Source of the DNA: Chitinophaga pinensis | Lineage (GTDB): Bacteria > Bacteroidota > Bacteroidia > Chitinophagales > CAIOSU01 | Direction: 5' to 3' | Length of the DNA: 64,000 nt | NCBI GenBank assembly: GCA_945901065.1 | Contig: CAMDKI010000001.1 | Coordinates: 310,001-374,000 of the forward strand | In this document: one piece after another, positions 1 through 10,810 of the stretch | Layout of the letters: every line of letters starts with the position of its first letter | Position numbering within the stretch: the stretch's first letter is position 1 | Notes under the pieces: generated by a model | The model's database searches: none | Told to the model about the DNA's origin: nothing | The model's input: the letters and a program-made list of their open reading frames with translations, nothing else | Program-made: the position numbers and the translations under genes

Positions 1-3000
1 ACTCGATTTACATTGGCGGTACATTTGCCAATACCGTAAACTCTTTTGCATTTTATAGTGCCGTAGCTTCTGGCACGCGAAACGTAATGAACAATATATT
101 GGTGAACGCCCGTGTAAACAGCAGCAGTGGCCGAAACTATGCCATCCGTTTTGCCAATACTACTGGTTTGACCAGTAACTACAACGACCTTTTTGTAACA
201 GGCACTGGCACCTTGCTAGGCCAAGTGAACGCCACCAACTATACAGCTTTGCCAGACTGGCAAGCAGGCGCATTGGAAGATGCCAATAGTATTAGTGCCG
301 ATCCACAATTTATTAATGCTGCCGGTAGTGCCGGTGTTAACCTGCACATACAGGCTGCACCAGTAAATACCCCGATAGAAGGTACAGGCACCAATGTAGG
401 CATTAGCGCCGATTATGATGGCGATGACCGTGCCTCTTTTACCCCTACTGATATGGGTGCCGATGCCGGCGACTTTGAGCCGATTGACCTTACCGTACCT
501 GCCATTACTTTTACCGATATTAGTGGTGTTTGCAACAGTGCCACTACCCATACCTTTACGGCAAATATTTCCGACGCATCGGGCATAAATGTTACCAGCG
601 GCACCGCACCACGCGTATATTACAAAAAAAGCGGCGATGCCAACGACCTTACCGGTTGGAAGTATGTAGAGTCTGCCACTGGCAGCTCACCATTTAGTTT
701 CACCATCGATTTAAGTGCCCTTAACGCAGGCAGTGTTTCGGCTGGCGATGTAATACAATACTTTGTAGTAGCCCAAGACCAAGCGCCAACGGGTGCCAAT
801 GTTGGTATGTTTAATGGCACCTTTACTGCAGCACCTAGCAGTGTGGCGTTAACAAGTGGCGCTTTCCCATTAGGTGGTACCATTAAGCAGTTTGGCATAG
901 TGCCATGCGCTGGCACAGTTACCGTAGGTACCGCAGGAGCCAACTACCCATCATTGACCAATGCAGGTGGTTTGTTTGAGGCTATTAACGCTACTACCCT
1001 TAGTGGTAACTTGGTAGTGAACATTACCAGCGACCTTACTGCCGAAACCGGCACCAACCCATTGAACCAATGGGCTGAGAGTGGCGTGGGTGGTTATACC
1101 CTCACCATACAGGCCGACGGCACTACCCAGCGTTTGATAGCTTCTACGGCTGCCGCTACTACTGGCTTGATACGCATTACTGGCGCCGATAGGGCTACCT
1201 TTAACGGTGGCACAGGTACCAATAGATACTTAGTGTTCCGCAATACTATTACCAACAACGCTGGTGCTAGTACCTTTAGCTTCAGCAGCGATGCCAGCAA
1301 CAATACCATCAATAACTGTATCATTGAAGGTGCTACCATTAGTGCTGCCAACGGTGTAATCAGTTTTGGAACTGGCGTAACTACCGGAAACGACAACAAC
1401 ACCATTACCAATTGCGATATTAGCGATAATGGTACTACCCCATACAATGCCATCTATTCAGTGGGTACGGGCACTACTGCCATCAACAACAGTGGCAACA
1501 ACATCAATAACTGTAACATATCCGATTATCACAACCCAAGCGGCGTAACAACCGGTATACTTTTGGGCACAGGTAACAATAGCTGGACGATACAAGACAA
1601 CCATTTCTTCCAGACAGCAAGCCGCACAGCAGCAGCAGGTATCCACTCGGCTATTAACATCAACAACAACGTAGCCAACCAAGGGGGTTATGTAATTACA
1701 GGCAACTTCATTGGCGGCAATGCTGCCGATGGTAGCGGCACCATGACCTATACCTCAGCTACCACGGCTCAATATGCACCTATATACTTAATAGGTGTAC
1801 CTACGCTGCCAGCCTCAACGGTTACCAATAACATTGTCGACAACATTTCGGCAACAACAATAAGCGCTTCTAGTAGCGGACCAGGCATGTTTGCCGGCAT
1901 TTATTTGGGTGCCACTGCCGCCGCTTGGACGATTACCGGCAACCTAATTGGCGATACTACTGCCACTGGTTCGATTGCGTTTACCCTTGTCACCAATAGT
2001 GGTGGTTTTGTGTACGGCATCAGAAGCGAAGGCACTGGCAGCTCTAACATAAGCAACAACGCAATTGCAGGTATTAGCGTAACTGCTACTGGATCAAACG
2101 CCAATGCCTCGTTGCATGGTATTAATTTCACAGCAGGCAGTGTTACCGTTAACAACAACCTAATTGGTAGTACCTCAACTGCAAACAGCTTATTGGTAAC
2201 AGCAACTGCTACCAGTAACAATGGTAACATCATTGGTATTTCGGGCACTTCAGGTGGTGCTTACTTTGCAACTGTAAGCAACAACCGGGTAATGAATTTG
2301 CGTCACAGCAACGTTAGTACCACTACCTACATTACCGGTATTGCTTGCTCCAGTGGTGGCCAATATAGCATCACGGGCAATACCATTAGAAGCCTATCTT
2401 CGCCAAGCGGTAACACTGGCAACGGCACTACTACATCGGTATTGGGTATAATGCTCAACACTGGTAGCACACTAGCGCAAACCATAAGCCAAAACACGGT
2501 TTATGATTTGGCCAATACGGGCAGCGCCGCTGCTACTGTAACGGGTATTTACGCTTCTCCGGGCAGTAGCACCAGCAACGTTTTAAGTCGCAATTTGGTG
2601 CATAGCTTGGTGCCTTCTAGTTCAACCAGCGCATCGGCAGGTGTGAACGGTGTGTTTATAGGTGGCCCATTAACAGCGTCAAACAACATGATTCGCTTGG
2701 GTATTGATGCCTCAGGTGCTAATATAACCACCGCGCAGCCTATGAATGGTATTAGCCTAAGTAACACTTCAGGCGCTACCAATATCTACTTCAACACCGT
2801 TTATATCGGTGGCAGTGGGGTAGGTACGGCCGCTACTGGCACTACGGTAGCTTTCCGTAGGATTTCTACTTCGGGTACTCATAATTTCCGTAACAATATA
2901 TTTGTAAATGCTCGCGCAAATGCCACCACTGGCAGTAAGCACTATGCCTATTTAGTAGCTAACAACACGGGAGTAACCAGCGATTATAACCTATTCCATG

Positions 3001-6000
3001 CGCCAGGTACTGGTGGGGTGCTGTTTAGCATCAACAACGGCTTAGGAGATATAACCACCCTTGCAGGCCTACAAGCAGGCGGTGGGCAAAACTTAAGCTC
3101 TGTTGTTGACGATCCTAACTTGGTAAACCCAACCGGAACCACAGCAACTCTTGATTTGCACATTACTGGTGTAACTGCAGCCGATGAGGCTGGTGTTGCC
3201 ATTGCGGGTATCTCTGTAGATTTTGATGGTGATGACCGCACCGATATAGCCACCACCCCAACAGATATAGGTGCCGATGCTACTGATGCCACTCCAAAAG
3301 ACCTTGTAGCCCCAGTAGTGAGTGTAACCAATGTACCTACCCAAGCTGCTTGCGGAGGTACTTTAGCGATAAGCATAACAGCCACTGTAACCGATGCAAC
3401 ATCGGGTGTAAACACTACCACCTACCCACCAACCTTATGGTGGCGCGAGAGCACCGGCAGCTGGGCTAGCTTAGCTGCTACCAGCAATGCAGGTAACGAT
3501 TGGCTGTTTACCCTAAACCTAACTGGCGTAACCTACGGGCAAACCTACCAGTACTATGTTGCAGCGCAAGATTTGGCCGCTACACCCAACTTAGGCTACA
3601 GCAACTATAACGCTAGCACCCCAGTGCATGCAAACACTACTGGCACGCCTTCGGTTAACAATGCTTCGCCGGCATCTTTCAGTACCGCTGCATCTGCGCC
3701 ATTATCGGGCACTGTTACAGTAGGTAGTGGCGGTACCTATACCTCTTTCAACGCATTTAATTCAACAGGATTATTCTTTGACTTAATGAATCGTGGCCTA
3801 TCGGGCAACTTAACCGTTGAAGTAATTAGCGACATTAACGAAAGTGGCCTTTACAATGTATTAGGTGACATACCAGAATACTGCGGCAGTGGATACACTG
3901 TGCTCATTAAGCCGAGCGCCGCTACGGTGCGCACCATCATCCAAACCGCTGGCGGCAACCCGCTTATTAACCTTGCTGGTTGCAAAAGGGTAACGTTTGA
4001 TGGTAGCTTTAGTGGCAGCGGCAGATACCTTACTTTTGCCCAAAGGCAAAACATGCCTACCTTCTACCTAAATGGCAACACACAGAACGTTACCATTGCT
4101 AATTGCACGATAGAGGGCAACAACCAATTGACCAACTCGGTAGGGCCAGGTGTAATTAACTTTGCTGGTTTGCTGGGTACGGGTACTTTACTCACCAACA
4201 TTACTATTAACAATAACGTTATCCGTAACCGTAGTGATTTAACCCAATCGGTTCTCAACAATCCGAGTGTGTTGATAAACATGGGCGGTTCAACCGCAAC
4301 CAGTTTGCCTTTGAAATCGAATATTACCATCTCTAACAACGAGATGTTCAATTTCCGTGAGAGCGCTATTTTAATAAGACAGAACTCTAGTTTCAGCGGT
4401 ATTGGAGACAGCATTGCCATTACTGGCAATAAAATCTACCAAGCCATTAACTTCAGCTTGTATCAATATGTGGTTTGGTTAGAGGGTGGCACTAGCAGCA
4501 ACGGGCATACCATCAGCAACAACATGATTGGTGGTAATGCTTTGCCAACCACCACCCTGAATGGTACTTGGAACAACAATAAACTGGATAGCGAAATATG
4601 GGCCATATACACGCTAAATGGCGGTACCAATGTTAATGATGGGATTACTATTAGTGGCAATACCATTGGCAACATGAACTTGAACGGATACGATTATGGT
4701 AATTTCCTCGGCATTCGCAATGAGTTTGGTTACGCCAAGATTGAAAACAACACTATTAATAATATCAACAACTACGGTAACGGTGGTGCGGGCCTTACCG
4801 ATAATAGTGCTACCATCGGTATTTGGAATAGCGATGAGAACGAAACCGAAATTGTGGGCAACACCGTATCGAATATGCGTGCTTACTACACGGTTGGCTA
4901 TTTGCCATACCAGTTTGTAATGGGTATTGCACATGGTAGCAACCTTTATCTAAACGGTGTAGATTATACCAACTACCCCGGTGGTAAAATCAAAATGAAT
5001 AATAACCAGGTATTTAACCTAAGCTCTGGTAGCTTGCTGGCAAATACTGCCACATCGCCAGATGCGCTCATTGGTATCTTCTGTTTCCCAGCCAATGGCA
5101 CAACAAGTAATGAGGTATCAGGAAACCAAGTATATAACTTGAGCTGCACCGAGGCCTGGACCAACAACACAAATAATACCCGTGTATATGGTATGGGCAT
5201 TGGCCTTGGCGGATATGGCGCCACTGCAACGGGCGTAATAAACAACAATAAAGTTTATGACCTGAACAACAACTCACGTGCAGATGCACCTGAGGTAAAC
5301 GGTATTCTTGCTGCAGGCGGCAACTGGACTCTAGCCAACAACATGATAAGCATAACCAATGGCGACTACCCAAATGGTAGGCCACTTATTGTAGGCTTGC
5401 TTGATTGGATGAGGAGTGGTCGCACGGGAGCCTTCTACAATAACTCGGTTTACATTGGCGGAACCGTTGTTGGTGGCAGTAACTCTAGCTACGCATACTG
5501 CCGTATACCGGATGCACTTGCTAATGTAAATGGCGCGGCGGTTACCATACGCAACAACATTTTCTTTAACGATCGTACGGGGAATAGCACCAACAATATT
5601 GCTATAGGTAACCTCGGCACACTCAATACACCTTCGGTAGGTTGGGATAGTGATTACAACTTCTTAGTAACCACAAACACGGGTCAAGTAGGTCGTTGGA
5701 TAGGTACTACTTCTGGAGACCGTACTTTGGCTGGCTGGCGAACCACCACTGGTGGCGATGCGAACAGCATAACCGCTACCATCACTTCAGGTACTTCATC
5801 AGCTACTTTAGTAAACCCTGCTGGCTTGTTTGCCAATGTGCTTTCTGATTTGCACATTTCTATTGCCGATGGCGAGAGCTACAAGTTTGTGAATGCTCTA
5901 GGAACCCCAATTAGCATTACCACCGATTATGATAGCGAGAGCCGCAATGCGACCACACCAGATATAGGTGCCGATGAGTTTAGTGATTGTCTTACACCAA

Positions 6001-7103
6001 CAGTTACTGTTAATCCTACTAGTCCTACTATATGCTCAGGCGCAAATACCAGCATAAGCGTTACCGCAACTGGTACTAGCTTGACCTATGCTTGGGAAGT
6101 AAATACCGGTAGCTCTTGGACTTCAGTAAGCAACGGTGGTGTTTATAATAATGCTACTCTTGCCACTCTAAGCATAACTGCAGCCCCCGCAAGTATGAAT
6201 GGCTATCAATACCGTGCCCTGGTAAGCAACACTTGCGGAAACGATACTTCATCGGCTGGTACGCTTACCGTAAACGAGGCAGGTGCAGTAACCATTAGCG
6301 GAGACGGTACATTCTGTGGTAGCGCTACGCTAACTGCAACTGGCGGAAGTGGAGGCACTATCTACTGGCAAAATACTACCAGTGGCGGAACCAGCACCAC
6401 AACGGCATCTAGCTCGCAAAGTGTAACTAGCAGCGGAACTTACTATTTCCGTGCGCAAACCAGCGGTGGCTGCTGGGGTGCCGAAGATACCGCAACCGTT
6501 ACCATTTTGGCTGCACCAAATGCTTCAACTACTTGGACCGGTACTGTAGATTCTGATTGGTTTAAGTGGGATAATTGGAGCAACTGTGTACCGGGAAGCA
6601 TTACCGATGTAACTATACCTTCTGGTTTGACCAATTATCCTTCGGTATATGGTAGCAATCCAGAAGCCAACTCGGTAACGATACAAACCGGTGCCACATT
6701 TACCTTAAATGGTGGCCGTACTTTGTTAAACACTGACTATATCAACAACCAAGGTACCTTGACTATGACGGCTGCTAGTGCCATTCAATTGGGCGGAAAC
6801 TGGACCAATACTGGCACCTTTAACAGTGGCAATGGAACGGTACAGTTTACCGGTGCTACCAACAGCACCGTTAGTTCAGGTGGTACTGGCACTAGTCAGG
6901 CCTTTAACAACATACTGGTAACCAAGACTGGTAGTGCTAAAGTAACTTTGGCCGCATCGGTTAAAACCAACGGCAACTTACAAGTAAACACCGGTGAGTT
7001 TGAAGTGCCTGCAGGTTTGCAAGCCTTGCCAACCAATATAATTAATAACCCAAGCGGTACCATAAGGGTAAAAGGCACTGGTCAACTGCGCGTTGAGCCT
7101 TAA
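1..7103 (+). CDS. Giant secreted beta-helix repeat protein, 5' end outside window
   Basis: The frame is open from base 3 upstream of the first ATG at 87, and the codons before that ATG encode the same SIYIGG/NNI-type sequence seen again later in the protein, so the gene begins before the window. At least 2366 residues are visible. Two long modules, starting near residues 277 and 1208 counted from the ATG, open with GTVTVG and a conserved LSGNL block and continue as Asn/Thr-rich parallel beta-helix-like sequence. Each of the first two modules ends with an IGAD-type calcium-loop-like segment followed by an Ig-like domain. An Ig-like segment starts near 1970 and a final region carries a TWTGTVDSDW motif. 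The protein ends in LRVEP with no type A (YPNP) or type B (FTPNGDG) sorting domain, and a hairpin follows within 40 bases. Export is inferred from architecture; function is unknown, probably adhesion or surface layer. Confidence 0.8.
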   Translation, partial: SIYIGGTFANTVNSFAFYSAVASGTRNVMNNILVNARVNSSSGRNYAIRFANTTGLTSNYNDLFVTGTGTLLGQVNATNYTALPDWQAGALEDANSISADPQFINAAGSAGVNLHIQAAPVNTPIEGTGTNVGISADYDGDDRASFTPTDMGADAGDFEPIDLTVPAITFTDISGVCNSATTHTFTANISDASGINVTSGTAPRVYYKKSGDANDLTGWKYVESATGSSPFSFTIDLSALNAGSVSAGDVIQYFVVAQDQAPTGANVGMFNGTFTAAPSSVALTSGAFPLGGTIKQFGIVPCAGTVTVGTAGANYPSLTNAGGLFEAINATTLSGNLVVNITSDLTAETGTNPLNQWAESGVGGYTLTIQADGTTQRLIASTAAATTGLIRITGADRATFNGGTGTNRYLVFRNTITNNAGASTFSFSSDASNNTINNCIIEGATISAANGVISFGTGVTTGNDNNTITNCDISDNGTTPYNAIYSVGTGTTAINNSGNNINNCNISDYHNPSGVTTGILLGTGNNSWTIQDNHFFQTASRTAAAGIHSAININNNVANQGGYVITGNFIGGNAADGSGTMTYTSATTAQYAPIYLIGVPTLPASTVTNNIVDNISATTISASSSGPGMFAGIYLGATAAAWTITGNLIGDTTATGSIAFTLVTNSGGFVYGIRSEGTGSSNISNNAIAGISVTATGSNANASLHGINFTAGSVTVNNNLIGSTSTANSLLVTATATSNNGNIIGISGTSGGAYFATVSNNRVMNLRHSNVSTTTYITGIACSSGGQYSITGNTIRSLSSPSGNTGNGTTTSVLGIMLNTGSTLAQTISQNTVYDLANTGSAAATVTGIYASPGSSTSNVLSRNLVHSLVPSSSTSASAGVNGVFIGGPLTASNNMIRLGIDASGANITTAQPMNGISLSNTSGATNIYFNTVYIGGSGVGTAATGTTVAFRRISTSGTHNFRNNIFVNARANATTGSKHYAYLVANNTGVTSDYNLFHAPGTGGVLFSINNGLGDITTLAGLQAGGGQNLSSVVDDPNLVNPTGTTATLDLHITGVTAADEAGVAIAGISVDFDGDDRTDIATTPTDIGADATDATPKDLVAPVVSVTNVPTQAACGGTLAISITATVTDATSGVNTTTYPPTLWWRESTGSWASLAATSNAGNDWLFTLNLTGVTYGQTYQYYVAAQDLAATPNLGYSNYNASTPVHANTTGTPSVNNASPASFSTAASAPLSGTVTVGSGGTYTSFNAFNSTGLFFDLMNRGLSGNLTVEVISDINESGLYNVLGDIPEYCGSGYTVLIKPSAATVRTIIQTAGGNPLINLAGCKRVTFDGSFSGSGRYLTFAQRQNMPTFYLNGNTQNVTIANCTIEGNNQLTNSVGPGVINFAGLLGTGTLLTNITINNNVIRNRSDLTQSVLNNPSVLINMGGSTATSLPLKSNITISNNEMFNFRESAILIRQNSSFSGIGDSIAITGNKIYQAINFSLYQYVVWLEGGTSSNGHTISNNMIGGNALPTTTLNGTWNNNKLDSEIWAIYTLNGGTNVNDGITISGNTIGNMNLNGYDYGNFLGIRNEFGYAKIENNTINNINNYGNGGAGLTDNSATIGIWNSDENETEIVGNTVSNMRAYYTVGYLPYQFVMGIAHGSNLYLNGVDYTNYPGGKIKMNNNQVFNLSSGSLLANTATSPDALIGIFCFPANGTTSNEVSGNQVYNLSCTEAWTNNTNNTRVYGMGIGLGGYGATATGVINNNKVYDLNNNSRADAPEVNGILAAGGNWTLANNMISITNGDYPNGRPLIVGLLDWMRSGRTGAFYNNSVYIGGTVVGGSNSSYAYCRIPDALANVNGAAVTIRNNIFFNDRTGNSTNNIAIGNLGTLNTPSVGWDSDYNFLVTTNTGQVGRWIGTTSGDRTLAGWRTTTGGDANSITATITSGTSSATLVNPAGLFANVLSDLHISIADGESYKFVNALGTPISITTDYDSESRNATTPDIGADEFSDCLTPTVTVNPTSPTICSGANTSISVTATGTSLTYAWEVNTGSSWTSVSNGGVYNNATLATLSITAAPASMNGYQYRALVSNTCGNDTSSAGTLTVNEAGAVTISGDGTFCGSATLTATGGSGGTIYWQNTTSGGTSTTTASSSQSVTSSGTYYFRAQTSGGCWGAEDTATVTILAAPNASTTWTGTVDSDWFKWDNWSNCVPGSITDVTIPSGLTNYPSVYGSNPEANSVTIQTGATFTLNGGRTLLNTDYINNQGTLTMTAASAIQLGGNWTNTGTFNSGNGTVQFTGATNSTVSSGGTGTSQAFNNILVTKTGSAKVTLAASVKTNGNLQVNTGEFEVPAGLQALPTNIINNPSGTIRVKGTGQLRVEP

Positions 7104-7136
7104 GGGCATAGCAACAGGCAGTTATTATATTATCCC

Positions 7137-7164
7137 GAAGGGGCGCAAGGTTTTGCGCCCCTTC
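7137..7164 (+). terminator. GC-rich hairpin after the first giant gene
   Basis: A perfect 12-base inverted repeat (GAAGGGGCGCAA and its complement) has a 4-base loop and starts 34 bases after the stop codon. There is no strong T-run behind it, so it may stop transcription only in part or protect the 3' end. Confidence 0.5.
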
Positions 7165-7297
7165 TGCGTTAATGCCGAACTGTGTAAAAAGGGGCTCTTG
7201 GAAATGTATTTGCAGGGTTGGGGAAGGTAAGTTTTCCGTTCAACGATACTTCACATACACATAACGAAATAGTCGGCATGATTTCAGGGTTAAATTG

Positions 7298-7305
7298 TAA
7301 CTTTG
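7298..7305 (+). promoter_or_regulatory. Bacteroidota -7 element TAACTTTG
   Basis: TAACTTTG matches the Bacteroidota -7 consensus TAnnTTTG and lies 21 bases before the ATG at 7327. No convincing -33 TTTG is seen at the expected distance, so this is a partial promoter match. Confidence 0.4.
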
Positions 7306-7326
7306 CATACTGATCGAAACTAAGCT

Positions 7327-10300
7327 ATGAGTTGTATACGATTGATATTGGTATTGTTGTGCTGCGTCGCACTGGGTATTATGCCATTGCAGGCACAGTT
7401 ATTTATCAATGAGGTCTCTAATGGTCCCTCAGGTGCACAAGAATACGTTGAGCTGGTGGTAGTAGGTACACCAGGTTGCACTGCCACCTGTGTTGATTTG
7501 CGTGGCTGGATATTGGATGATAACAACGGTTATTTTGCCTCTGGCACTGGCACAGGCATAGCCCAAGGCCATATGCGCTTTGCTACCAACGCTACGTGGC
7601 AGTGTGTACCCATCGGTACCATTATCGTTATTTACAACGAATCTGACCGCAACCCATCTGTTCCTGCCGATAACCTTACAGGGGCCAACTGCACCTATGT
7701 ATTGCCTGCCAACAGCACGTTGTTCGAACGGAATACCAGTACCCCTGTAGTAAACGGTAGCAATGCTTACGCTGGTCCATATACTGCTGGTGGCGCATGG
7801 AGCACCCAAGGATTGAGCAACAACGATGATAGCTACCAATTGCGCGACCCAAGCAACCTTACTGTTCCTTTTCATGCTGTTGGGTATGGCAACAATACCA
7901 CAAATCCAATTATTTATTTTGCAGGTGGTGGCGGACAAAGTGTGTTTTCGATGGTGAATACCGTTAATGACGACCCACTGCTGCAATCGAACTGGTTTAA
8001 AGGCACAACAGCAGCAAACCAAACACCAGGCTTGCCAAATAATTCTGCTAATGCTACTTGGATATCGGCAATGAACAACAACTGTTCGGCACCGGGAGTA
8101 ACCGTTGATTTGGGCGGCGATGTGGCTGTTTGCCCAGGCGATAGTATTACCTTAACAGCAACCGTAAATATACCGGGCGGTGTTTTTGTTTGGAACGGTA
8201 CACCCTTGGGTAGTGTAGATACTTTTAGATTTGCACCATCTTCAGCTGTTAACATAGTGGTAAGTTATAACGTGGCGATAGGTTGTACCGATTCAGATAC
8301 CGTTTTTGTGAATATATTGGCTCCACCTACAGGCGCTATTGCAGGCAATTTAAGTGTTTGTGCAGGGCAAAGTACTACGCTAACTGCAAGTGGCGGCAAC
8401 GCTTTCAATTGGAGCACCACTGAGGTTACTCCTGCTATTACTGTTTCGCCAACTACCAATACGCAATATACTGTTACGGTAACTAATGCCGCTGGTTGTA
8501 GCGATACCGTATCGGCAACAGTAAACGTTAACAGTCTTCCGGTTGGCACTATAACTGGCGATACTATTATTTGCACCGGCACCAGTACTACGCTTACCGC
8601 AAGTGGTGGCACCACTAACGTGTGGAGCACTACTGAAACAACGGCAGCTATTACGGTAGCACCCACTAGTAATACAACTTACACGGTAACCATAACCGAC
8701 GGTAATGGTTGTGCCGACACGGTATCGAGTACGGTTACCACTTTGGTAGCCGCGGGCGGAAACATTACTGGCAACACCACCATTTGCCGAGGCGATAGCA
8801 CCAACCTTGCTGCCAGTGGTGGCGCAACTTATTTGTGGAGCACCGCTGAAGTTAACCAGATTATTACTGTTGCACCTACAAGCAATACCAACTACAGCGT
8901 TACCGTTACCGACGGAAATGGTTGCTTGGATACCGCAACGGTATCAGTAACCGTTAATATTCCTCCAACAGGTGCTATTGCGGGCAATTTAGGTATTTGC
9001 GCAGGCCAAAGCACCACGCTTACCTCAAGTGGCGGCACTAGCTACGTTTGGAGCACCACTGAGGTTACTCCTGCTATTACGGTTTCGCCAACCACCAACA
9101 CCCAATATACCGTTATCGTAACTAATGCATTGGGTTGTACCGATACGGTCTCGGCTACTGTAATCGTAAACAGCCTTCCTGTAGGTGCCATTGCAGGTAA
9201 TACTACTGTGTGCAGCGGCACTAATACTACGCTTACTGCCAATGGGGGTACCAACTATGTATGGAGCACTACCGATGTAACGGCTGCTATTACGGTAGCA
9301 CCAACTATTAATACTACCTACACCGTAACCATTACTGATGGCAATGGTTGTGCCGACACGGTAGCGAGCACGGTGACTACTTTGGTGGCAGCTGGTGGAA
9401 GTATAACTGGCGATACCACCATTTGCCGTGGCGAGAGCACTAACCTTACGGCTAATGGGGGCACGAGCTATGTTTGGAGCACTACCGAAGTTACCCCGAC
9501 CGTTACCGTTTCGCCTACTACCAATACTACCTATAGGGTAACAGTAACAGATGGTAATGGCTGTTTAGATACGGTTTCTCAATTGGTAACCGTTACGCCA
9601 GCCCCAGTTGCCAATGCTGGTGCCGACGACGTGATTTGTGAGGGTGGCTCTGTGTTTTTAACCGCTTCGGGTGGTGGAACTTATCTTTGGAGCACAACCG
9701 AAACCACAGCTGCAATTTCAGTAAGCCCGACTACTACCACCGATTATATAGTTACCGTTACTTTAAATGGTTGCAGTGATGCTGATACCGTAACGGTAAC
9801 CGTTAACCCTAACAATATTATATTGGCCGTTGACAACATTACCCCCGAGACCTGTAATTTGAGCAACGGACAAATCAACTTATTATCACCCTCTAATTTT
9901 GTGGCGTACACTTTGTTCCAGAATGGCCAGGCCATTGATACGGTTTTGGGCGGAGGGGTATTTTTTGACTTGACTGCCGGCACCTACGACATTGTAGCGG
10001 CCGACAACAATGGTTGCCAGCGCAATATAGCCAATGTGGTTGTACCAAGTGTTGTCGCACCGCCGTTTACCGTTGAGGTGTTTTCGCCGCTATGTTTCGG
10101 TAACAACAACGGCAGCATTGTATTCTCAGGTGCCAATACGCTTACCTACAGCATTAATGGCGGCGCAGTCCAAACTTCAGGCAGCTTTACTGGTTTGGTG
10201 GCCAATGATTATACTTTTACTATCGCTGATAACGCCTCTGGTTGTGATACTACCATAAGCATAACCCTAACCCAATCTGATGCGCTGGTGGCTAGTATAT

Positions 10301-10806
10301 TGCCCGATAGTGTGAATATTCTTACTGGCGATGCCGTTGACTTGGTGAGTACTACCATTGGTGGCACAGCGCCTTATACTTATTTGTGGGTTCCTGCTGC
10401 GGGTTTGGATTGCGATACCTGCCAAACGGTTTCGGCTTCACCTGTCGACTCTTTGAATGTGTACATACTTACCGTAGCCGACTCAAACGGCTGTATTGAT
10501 ACTGCAAGGGCGGTAGTTAGGGTAAGTAATGAGTTTATCATTACCGTTCCCTCAGGATTTACGCCCAATGGCGATGGTTGGAATGATTACCTACGTCCGC
10601 TGTCAAACGAACCTATCGATTTCAATTTGAGGGTGTACAACCGTTGGGGCGAGAAAATTTTTGAAGGTGACAATTTGCCAGGTTGGGATGGAACGTACAA
10701 GTACGAAGAGCAGCCGATAAGCACTTATGTTTATGTTATTGAGTATACCCGTTTGCTTACTGGCAAAAAAGGATTCCTCACGGGCAGCATTACTTTGTTG
10801 CGGTAA
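7327..10806 (+). CDS. T9SS type B secreted protein with lamin-tail-like domain and Ig-like repeats
   Basis: This 1159-residue protein starts with a signal peptide (MSCIRLILVLLCCVALG, likely cut after LQA). A lamin-tail-like domain follows, opening with LFINEVSNG near residue 25 and reaching to about 240. From about residue 335 there are seven Ig/PKD-like repeats of about 71 residues, each with an IC.G.S..LTASGG start, a central WSTTE and a final GC.DTV. They are arranged as a triplet copied twice plus one diverged unit. The C-terminal 85 residues contain FTPNGDGWNDY and YNRWGEKIF and end in ITLLR, which is the gliding-motility-associated (type B) sorting domain recognised by T9SS. The ATG has a TAACTTTG element just upstream. 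The role is inferred as a surface or adhesion protein; no catalytic motif is seen. Confidence 0.85.
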   Translation: MSCIRLILVLLCCVALGIMPLQAQLFINEVSNGPSGAQEYVELVVVGTPGCTATCVDLRGWILDDNNGYFASGTGTGIAQGHMRFATNATWQCVPIGTIIVIYNESDRNPSVPADNLTGANCTYVLPANSTLFERNTSTPVVNGSNAYAGPYTAGGAWSTQGLSNNDDSYQLRDPSNLTVPFHAVGYGNNTTNPIIYFAGGGGQSVFSMVNTVNDDPLLQSNWFKGTTAANQTPGLPNNSANATWISAMNNNCSAPGVTVDLGGDVAVCPGDSITLTATVNIPGGVFVWNGTPLGSVDTFRFAPSSAVNIVVSYNVAIGCTDSDTVFVNILAPPTGAIAGNLSVCAGQSTTLTASGGNAFNWSTTEVTPAITVSPTTNTQYTVTVTNAAGCSDTVSATVNVNSLPVGTITGDTIICTGTSTTLTASGGTTNVWSTTETTAAITVAPTSNTTYTVTITDGNGCADTVSSTVTTLVAAGGNITGNTTICRGDSTNLAASGGATYLWSTAEVNQIITVAPTSNTNYSVTVTDGNGCLDTATVSVTVNIPPTGAIAGNLGICAGQSTTLTSSGGTSYVWSTTEVTPAITVSPTTNTQYTVIVTNALGCTDTVSATVIVNSLPVGAIAGNTTVCSGTNTTLTANGGTNYVWSTTDVTAAITVAPTINTTYTVTITDGNGCADTVASTVTTLVAAGGSITGDTTICRGESTNLTANGGTSYVWSTTEVTPTVTVSPTTNTTYRVTVTDGNGCLDTVSQLVTVTPAPVANAGADDVICEGGSVFLTASGGGTYLWSTTETTAAISVSPTTTTDYIVTVTLNGCSDADTVTVTVNPNNIILAVDNITPETCNLSNGQINLLSPSNFVAYTLFQNGQAIDTVLGGGVFFDLTAGTYDIVAADNNGCQRNIANVVVPSVVAPPFTVEVFSPLCFGNNNGSIVFSGANTLTYSINGGAVQTSGSFTGLVANDYTFTIADNASGCDTTISITLTQSDALVASILPDSVNILTGDAVDLVSTTIGGTAPYTYLWVPAAGLDCDTCQTVSASPVDSLNVYILTVADSNGCIDTARAVVRVSNEFIITVPSGFTPNGDGWNDYLRPLSNEPIDFNLRVYNRWGEKIFEGDNLPGWDGTYKYEEQPISTYVYVIEYTRLLTGKKGFLTGSITLLR

Positions 10807-10810
10807 ACTG

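Noticed and set aside
216-6634. Many long open frames on the minus strand inside the first giant gene
   Set aside because: They are shadows of a repetitive Thr/Asn/Gly-rich gene; their sequences are low-complexity with no starts, signals or motifs.
8331-9850. Tandem repeats as a phase-variation switch inside the type B gene
   Set aside because: The units are whole 71-residue domains that have diverged in DNA, so slippage is unlikely; they are ordinary Ig-like repeats.
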